From Thermodesulfovibrionia bacterium (GTDB lineage Bacteria > Nitrospirota > Thermodesulfovibrionia > UBA6902), in contig CAMYJJ010000205.1 in the NCBI GenBank assembly GCA_947258735.1, positions 1 through 5,463 of the forward strand: a stretch of DNA of 5,463 bases, in the 5' to 3' direction. The stretch's first letter is position 1. Every line of letters begins with the position of its first letter. Positions 4,247-5,463 of the stretch are shown here, in pieces. The notes beneath the pieces are model-generated. The model searched no databases. It was given only the letters and a program-made list of their open reading frames with translations, and was not told where the DNA came from. The translations under genes were made by a program, and so were the position numbers.

Positions 4247-5463
4247 TTAGAACCCTTTTTCTGACCACATCTCATCACGAAATTTCACTGACTTGTTCCT
4301 GCCGGTCTCTTTAGCCTTATAAAGGGCCACGTCAGCAAATTTGATCGCCTGCCAGAAGCTTTCTGTATCTGAGGGAAATTCACTTATTCCAAGACTTATT
4401 GTCTTTGTGATCGTGCCGTCTGTTATCTTTATTTTCGATTTCCCGACTGTCTCCCTGATCTTTTCTGCACTCTTCATTGCGTCTCCTTCACTAATGTCCA
4501 TCAATATGACAAGAAATTCTTCTCCTCCAAACCGGATGACAAGATCGGCCTTTCTCACACTTTTGCTGATAAGGTTGGATGTTTCCTTGAGCACTGCATC
4601 TCCCACGCTGTGCCCGTGCAGATCATTAATCTGCTTAAAGAAATCAAGGTCACACATTATTAACCCGACGCTCTTGCCCCTTCTGAGCGAGCTCGCTACC
4701 AGCGTCTCTGTGTATTCCTGTAAAAATCTCCTGTTATATAACCCGGTCAACGGGTCTTTCAGCGCAGATTCTCTCAGGGTATTCATCAGCCTCTTTGCCT
4801 CAATAACAGACAGTGATTCCTTTATGAACTGCTCTGCCTTAAACATCCTTTTGTTTTTGAGTTCCTCATGGTAATTATTCTCGTCAAAGAGAAACTGGAC
4901 AACCCCTCCTGTCTTACCTCCCACGATCATGGGCAGGCACAGATGGACCTTTGCCGTGTCTCTCTTGAAATGTTTGCATACATCAGGGTAATCCATGGAT
5001 GATATGGAATGTCCGGTTTTTTTCACTTTACATAATTCGCAATTGTCCAGAATATCCTCGGTACAGAAAATCTCCTTATGATTTAACATAATCGGCTGTA
5101 CCGGCTTCATTTTGTCCTTGGTACCGGTAACTTCATAGATTACATAGTCATAAAGATTACATTGTTCACTGAATGCCTTGCCAAGTCGTGAATACACATC
5201 TTCAAGGCTTTCATCCTCTTCGATCACCTTTTTGAACGTGACAATGTCATATATCTCTTTTGTAAGCGTATTAAAATCTTTTGATAAAAGTCCGATCTCA
5301 TCTTTTGAACGGATCACAATCTTATTTGAAAGATCGACTTTGCCTGCGCCTAACAGCCGTATCTGACGGATGATGGCGGTAACAGGTACGGCAATTGATT
5401 TTGAGATCGAAATGGTGAATATAACGAGCAGTGCTGTGGCAATCAAGAGGACCGTTATAAAGC
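4247..5463 (-). CDS. Membrane HAMP-GAF-like-GGDEF diguanylate cyclase, N-terminus beyond the right edge
   Basis: The frame is open to the right edge and ends with TAA at 4249-4247, so the N-terminal sensor part is missing. Residues are counted from the codon at 5446. In order: the end of a transmembrane helix (to about 14); a HAMP domain (about 15-68, with PVTAIIRQI and DEIGLLSKDFN); a GAF-like region (about 78-215) with six cysteines (96, 128, 136, 139, 157, 170); and a GGDEF domain (about 228-389) starting at DPLTGLYNRR. The active site is GGEEF (307-311), metal-binding Asp266 is in DLDFFKQIND, and the product-inhibition I-site RxxD is present (RKAD, 298-301). It should make cyclic di-GMP from GTP and be feedback-inhibited. 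No EAL domain follows. The missing N-terminus probably holds a first membrane helix and a periplasmic sensor. Activity is well supported; the signal is unknown. Confidence 0.93.
   Translation of the reverse strand, partial: FITVLLIATALLVIFTISISKSIAVPVTAIIRQIRLLGAGKVDLSNKIVIRSKDEIGLLSKDFNTLTKEIYDIVTFKKVIEEDESLEDVYSRLGKAFSEQCNLYDYVIYEVTGTKDKMKPVQPIMLNHKEIFCTEDILDNCELCKVKKTGHSISSMDYPDVCKHFKRDTAKVHLCLPMIVGGKTGGVVQFLFDENNYHEELKNKRMFKAEQFIKESLSVIEAKRLMNTLRESALKDPLTGLYNRRFLQEYTETLVASSLRRGKSVGLIMCDLDFFKQINDLHGHSVGDAVLKETSNLISKSVRKADLVIRFGGEEFLVILMDISEGDAMKSAEKIRETVGKSKIKITDGTITKTISLGISEFPSDTESFWQAIKFADVALYKAKETGRNKSVKFRDEMWSEKGF

Noticed and set aside
4341..4874. Plus-strand open frame of 177 codons
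   Set aside because: It lies opposite the GGDEF domain, whose motifs are intact on the minus strand. Its Ser/Leu-rich composition is typical of an antisense shadow.
5444..5446. TTG as the true start of the diguanylate cyclase
   Set aside because: It lies inside a hydrophobic helix and the frame stays open to the window edge (F-I-T-V-L before it), so the gene very probably begins off-window.

Overview
The window is a bacterial chromosome segment in which all six recognisable genes lie on the minus strand. In transcription order (right to left) they are: a membrane-anchored HAMP/sensor/GGDEF diguanylate cyclase, cut by the right edge; peptide deformylase (def); methionyl-tRNA formyltransferase (fmt); a membrane-anchored protein with three PASTA domains; ribulose-phosphate 3-epimerase (rpe); and a TPR-repeat protein, cut by the left edge. 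GC content looks moderate, in the mid-40s by eye. The def-fmt-PASTA-rpe order, the style of the sensor cyclase and the intergenic repeats suggest a Gram-negative environmental lineage such as Nitrospirota (Thermodesulfovibrionia-like) or a deltaproteobacterial relative. This placement is inferred from style only.

Region by region: 1-622 TPR protein; 626-1279 rpe, 3 bp from the TPR start; 1280-1388 a gap with GATTACAC-type repeats and AT-rich dyads; 1389-2093 PASTA protein; 2094-2383 a gap with a short hairpin, a candidate promoter and a MITE-like element of about 180 bp; 2384-3310 fmt, starting with TTG behind a strong ribosome-binding site; 3311-3521 a gap with a good promoter candidate and a second copy of the GTCATTCCCG repeat; 3522-4034 def; 4035-4246 a gap with three arrays of a degenerate CGTGACG heptamer in opposing orientations; 4247-5463 the diguanylate cyclase. 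No stretch longer than 300 bases lacks a gene. No tRNA, rRNA, CRISPR array or complete insertion sequence was seen.

Functionally, def and fmt form the N-formyl-methionine cycle of translation initiation: Fmt formylates the initiator tRNA and Def removes the formyl group from new proteins. Rpe serves the pentose phosphate pathway. In Firmicutes, def-fmt and rpe bracket a Ser/Thr phosphatase and a PASTA-domain kinase (PrkC/Stk). Here a PASTA protein without a kinase holds the corresponding place, so the cluster looks like a reduced version of that order.

The most unusual material is between the genes. Each of the four larger gaps carries its own repeat family. Two hairpin repeats, one on each side of fmt, each appear to have been interrupted by the same kind of 16-19 bp GC-rich palindrome (CCTGCC...GGCAGG).
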